Source: Burkholderiales bacterium
GTDB lineage: Bacteria; Pseudomonadota; Gammaproteobacteria; Burkholderiales; WYBJ01
Assembly (NCBI GenBank): GCA_020848435.1
Contig: JADLAC010000057.1
Location: 1-58,866 of the forward strand
Length of the DNA stretch: 58,866 bases
Direction of reading: 5' to 3'
Shown here: positions 56,505 to 58,866 of the stretch, piece by piece
Layout: every line of letters starts with the position of its first letter
Position numbering within the stretch: position 1 is the stretch's first letter
The notes under the pieces: generated by a model
The model's database searches: none
The model's input: only the letters and a program-made list of their open reading frames with translations
Told to the model about the DNA's origin: nothing
Position numbers and translations under genes: made by a program

Positions 56505-57742
56505 ACGGGCTCGGGGGCTGCGTCAGCGAGCACCGCGCACTCGGGGGTGGGCGTGGCGCCGTAGAGAAAGTAGTTCAGCAGCTCGCGTACGGGGCGAATG
56601 GCGTTGCCGAAGGGCAGCGACTCTGCGCCGCGGAAGAACAGACCGCGCTTGATATCGCCCTTGAGCGCGGCCGCGAGTTGGTTGTCGATGCAGAATTGCC
56701 CCGCGCGCGCCAGACCGTCGCGCAGGCCGCACTGCAACAGGCAGTCCCACCACAGCGTACAGTGGCGGCGGATTTTCGCGTGCGCCTGCAGCACGTGTTC
56801 GCGGCGCAGATAGTTGTCCAGGAAAGGCGTGCGCACCGCGCGCGCAGGCAGCCCGGCCACGCTCATGAAGGTGACGATGTCCTCGGGCTTCGCTTCGGCG
56901 AGCACGCGCTTGAAGGCCGGATGGGCGTCGCCTTCCTCGGTCACGGCGAAGGGGGTGCCGATCTGCACCGCGGCTGCGCCGCGGCCGAACAGCTTGCGGA
57001 CCTTCTCGTGCGTATTGATGCCCCCCGCCGGAATCAGTGCAATATCCTCGCGCGCGATGCCGAGCGTATGCAGCGCGGCGAAGGTCTCGTCGAGCACGCG
57101 CGGGAATTCGAATCGAGGATCGTCCAGCTCCTCGATCCGGGCCGCACCGAGGTGGCCGCCGGCATGGCGCGGATGCTCGATCACGATGGCATCGGGCAGC
57201 CGGTTCTTGCGCAGCCACTTCTTGACCAGCAAGACGATGCCGCGCGCATCCGACAGGATGGGAATGAGCGCGATCTTGGGGAAGTCCGCCGTGAGATCCG
57301 GCAGATCGAGCGGCAGCCCGGCGCCCATCGTGATGGCCCCGGCGCCGCTTTCGCAGGCCTGGCGCACGTAATCGGCATATTGGCTGACCGCGCGCATCAC
57401 GTTGACCGAGACCAGGCCATGCCCCGCGGACAGTGCCAGCGCCGCCTTGATCTCGCGGTCCAGGGCAACCAGGTTGGCACGCTCGATCAGCGCGCGGTCG
57501 CGGCAGCGGTCGGTCTGCTGCATCAAGTCGTCATGATGGTGCCGCAAATCGACGCTCGCGATGGTGCCGACCGCGCCATGACGAGCGACCGTGCCGGCGA
57601 GACGGTGCGCGGATACGCCCACGCCCATGCCGCCTTGCACGATGGGCAGGAGCGAGCGCCCCTTCAGCCGCAATACGGGCAGCGCAAGCGAGGATGATGG
57701 AATCACGCTCGTCATACTAGGGACGCCGTCGATGAGGGGCAT
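56501..57742 (-). CDS. Nitronate monooxygenase / 2-nitropropane dioxygenase family protein
   Basis: A 413-residue FMN-dependent TIM-barrel enzyme. The family features are IVQGGMGVGVSAHRLAGTVARHG, ITMGAGLPLDLP, VIEHPRHAGGHLG (phosphate-binding), IPAGGINTHEKVRKLFGRGA and AVQIGTPFAVTEE. The tail ending at LNYFLYG differs from the standard 350-residue form and suggests a less common subgroup. The start is uncertain: ATG 57742 is the longest; ATG 57715 is possible. The probable reaction is oxidation of alkyl nitronates, with alternatives such as an enoyl-ACP reductase II-like reaction. Confidence 0.85.
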   Translation of the reverse strand: MPLIDGVPSMTSVIPSSSLALPVLRLKGRSLLPIVQGGMGVGVSAHRLAGTVARHGAVGTIASVDLRHHHDDLMQQTDRCRDRALIERANLVALDREIKAALALSAGHGLVSVNVMRAVSQYADYVRQACESGAGAITMGAGLPLDLPDLTADFPKIALIPILSDARGIVLLVKKWLRKNRLPDAIVIEHPRHAGGHLGAARIEELDDPRFEFPRVLDETFAALHTLGIAREDIALIPAGGINTHEKVRKLFGRGAAAVQIGTPFAVTEEGDAHPAFKRVLAEAKPEDIVTFMSVAGLPARAVRTPFLDNYLRREHVLQAHAKIRRHCTLWWDCLLQCGLRDGLARAGQFCIDNQLAAALKGDIKRGLFFRGAESLPFGNAIRPVRELLNYFLYGATPTPECAVLADAAPEPV

Positions 57743-57847
57743 TGACGCATATCAATCGGAGCGGAAGGTTATCAAGCTTTTGACAAAGACACCATGCCCT
57801 TGGCGACCCGGCTCGGTGGCCGGGGAAGCTGCGTCACGGCGCGCGAT

Positions 57848-58582
57848 TCATTTGCGCGCGCGGCCATCCCCGAGTCTTGCCGCCTCGGCTTCTATCCAAT
57901 CAGCGGCCTGCTCCATCAGCGCATCGGGTCGCATGCCTTCGGTGGCGATCGGTGCGCCGATGCTCACGGTGATCACGCCCGGGCGTTTGACGAATGAATT
58001 GCGCGGCCAGAGGTAGCCCGCGTTGTGCGCGATCGGCACCGCCGGCACCCCCGCGCGCAGCGCGAGCCAAGCCCCGCCGGGCTGATAGTTACCGCGCCTG
58101 CCCGGCGCGGTGCGCGTGCCTTCCGGGTAGATGACGACGCTGAAGCCGCCTGCGAGCCGCTCCTTGCCCTGCTCCAGGATCTGCTTGAGCGCGCGCCGGC
58201 CGGCAGCGCGGTCGATGGCGATGGGCGAGATCATGGCGAGGCCCCAGCCAAAAAACGGAATCCACAGCAGCTCGCGCTTCACCACCATGACGTGCGGCGG
58301 CAGAATGACCTGGAAGACGAGCGTCTCCCAAGCCGACTGGTGCTTGCACAGGTAGACGCACGGTGATGCCGGCACGTGGCTGCGGCCCACGACCCGGTAG
58401 CGGATGCCGCACAGCACCCGCGCCAGCCAGACGAAAAAGCGCGCCCAGTTCGAGATCACCCGATAACGCAGCAACGGCGCGAACGGGAAGGTGAGTATCG
58501 CCACGACGGCGAAGGGCGGGGTGATCAGCGCCTGCAACAGGGCGAACAGGCACGAGCGAACGAGCGCGTCGAGGTCCTTCAT
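57848..58582 (-). CDS. plsC: 1-acyl-sn-glycerol-3-phosphate acyltransferase (PlsC)
   Basis: A 244-residue membrane-associated enzyme of phospholipid synthesis that acylates lysophosphatidate. Two N-terminal hydrophobic segments (about 10-35 and 45-60), then the HxxxxD motif in the form KHQSAWET (Glu in place of the Asp; common in betaproteobacterial PlsC), the acceptor motif VIYPEGTRTAPG and a conserved GVPAVPIAHNAG segment. Also known as AGPAT. ATG 58582 starts the gene; a structured repeat element follows just upstream. Confident family assignment; acyl chain preference unknown. Confidence 0.92.
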   Translation of the reverse strand: MKDLDALVRSCLFALLQALITPPFAVVAILTFPFAPLLRYRVISNWARFFVWLARVLCGIRYRVVGRSHVPASPCVYLCKHQSAWETLVFQVILPPHVMVVKRELLWIPFFGWGLAMISPIAIDRAAGRRALKQILEQGKERLAGGFSVVIYPEGTRTAPGRRGNYQPGGAWLALRAGVPAVPIAHNAGYLWPRNSFVKRPGVITVSIGAPIATEGMRPDALMEQAADWIEAEAARLGDGRARK

Positions 58583-58604
58583 CGTGGCACGGCGCGCGCT
58601 AGGA

Positions 58605-58866
58605 GCCTGTCGGAGTTGATTTCACGTGTGCGACGGAGGCGCTTTTCGCGCAGGGCTAGGAGGACGACGCAGCCGATAGCGAGACTATCGGCAAGTCGTT
58701 CGACACCGCCGTGCGCGAAAATCGCCCCGTCCCTTCGGCTTGCGCCCACAACGCCCGCATGCTGCGTTGCTCGGCTTGCCAATATTCCCGATATTGGTCT
58801 GCACCGAGCGCCTTGCCTGCGGGCGTTGTGGGCACAACGCATCGCGCGAAATCAAGTCCGACAGGC
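58605..58866. mobile_element. MITE-like structured element with terminal inverted repeats
   Basis: The terminal repeats are 22 bases each (58605-58626 and 58845-58866) and match at 20 positions when inverted. Inside lies a perfect 15-bp inverted pair CCCACAACGCCCGCA (58745-58759) and TGCGGGCGTTGTGGG (58818-58832), within it GCTCGG/CCGAGC, and in the centre CCAATAT/ATATTGG. The whole looks like a folded, non-coding, non-autonomous transposable element or a large BIME. It ends exactly at the window edge, so it may extend further. No transposase is seen. Confidence 0.7.

Overview
The window is about 59 kb of dense, high-GC (mid-60s %) DNA. I count 60 protein genes and see no rRNA, tRNA or CRISPR. 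Gene content points to a betaproteobacterium, probably an uncultured Burkholderiales-like lineage: a Bug-type solute receptor with TctA/TctB permeases, a PaoABC-type molybdenum hydroxylase, a caa3-type oxidase and many short stress proteins. Assignment to a genus is not possible from sequence alone.

Layout. 0.4-16 kb is housekeeping and catabolism: 5-formyl-THF cyclo-ligase, a tandem universal stress protein, a 2-hydroxyacid dehydrogenase, a FadB-type bifunctional beta-oxidation enzyme, NADP-glutamate dehydrogenase, a DapA-family lyase, RidA, a peroxiredoxin whose active-site cysteine codon is UGA, a ModA-like protein, an MDR oxidoreductase, a VOC protein and the Bug/TctBA genes. 16-39 kb is a stress island: serine hydrolase, three short DUF1328 membrane proteins (the third is at 45.9 kb), BON-domain proteins, a PLD-VTT fusion, an AI-2E-type permease, Ku, a YqjD/YqjE-like operon with hemerythrin and a HAD-HerA-like fusion, a sensor kinase, MgtC, a ferritin-like protein, PRC-barrel and DUF421 proteins, an RpoN with an unusual tail, and a hybrid histidine kinase that has lost its phospho-acceptor histidine. 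39-46 kb is a DegP-type protease followed at once by two cytochromes c and a caa3 oxidase with fused subunits I/III. 46-50 kb is a three-subunit aldehyde-oxidase-type enzyme. 50-55 kb has lipoproteins, an EEP-family protein, a flavin/PLP oxidase-like protein and an NtrC-family regulator. 55-58.6 kb has fumarase C, a nitronate monooxygenase-like enzyme and PlsC. The last ~260 bp are a structured element with terminal inverted repeats.

Two observations stand out. First, reading upstream regions by eye I find 15 exact GGCA-N6-TTGC sigma-54 boxes (GG-N10-GC, -24/-12 type), all correctly oriented in front of genes between 16.1 and 54.8 kb, plus about seven one-base variants. They precede rpoN itself, DUF421, DUF1328, BON, AI-2E permease, serine hydrolase, degP/oxidase, lipoprotein and other genes. 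I infer a local, self-regulating RpoN regulon for envelope and DNA-protection functions, with the sigma factor, an NtrC-type activator and two kinases inside the same island.

Second, the peroxiredoxin at 8902-9363 reads through an in-frame TGA exactly at the peroxidatic position of PxxxTxxC, with a SECIS-like hairpin just downstream. It is probably a selenoprotein that standard gene callers split or truncate.
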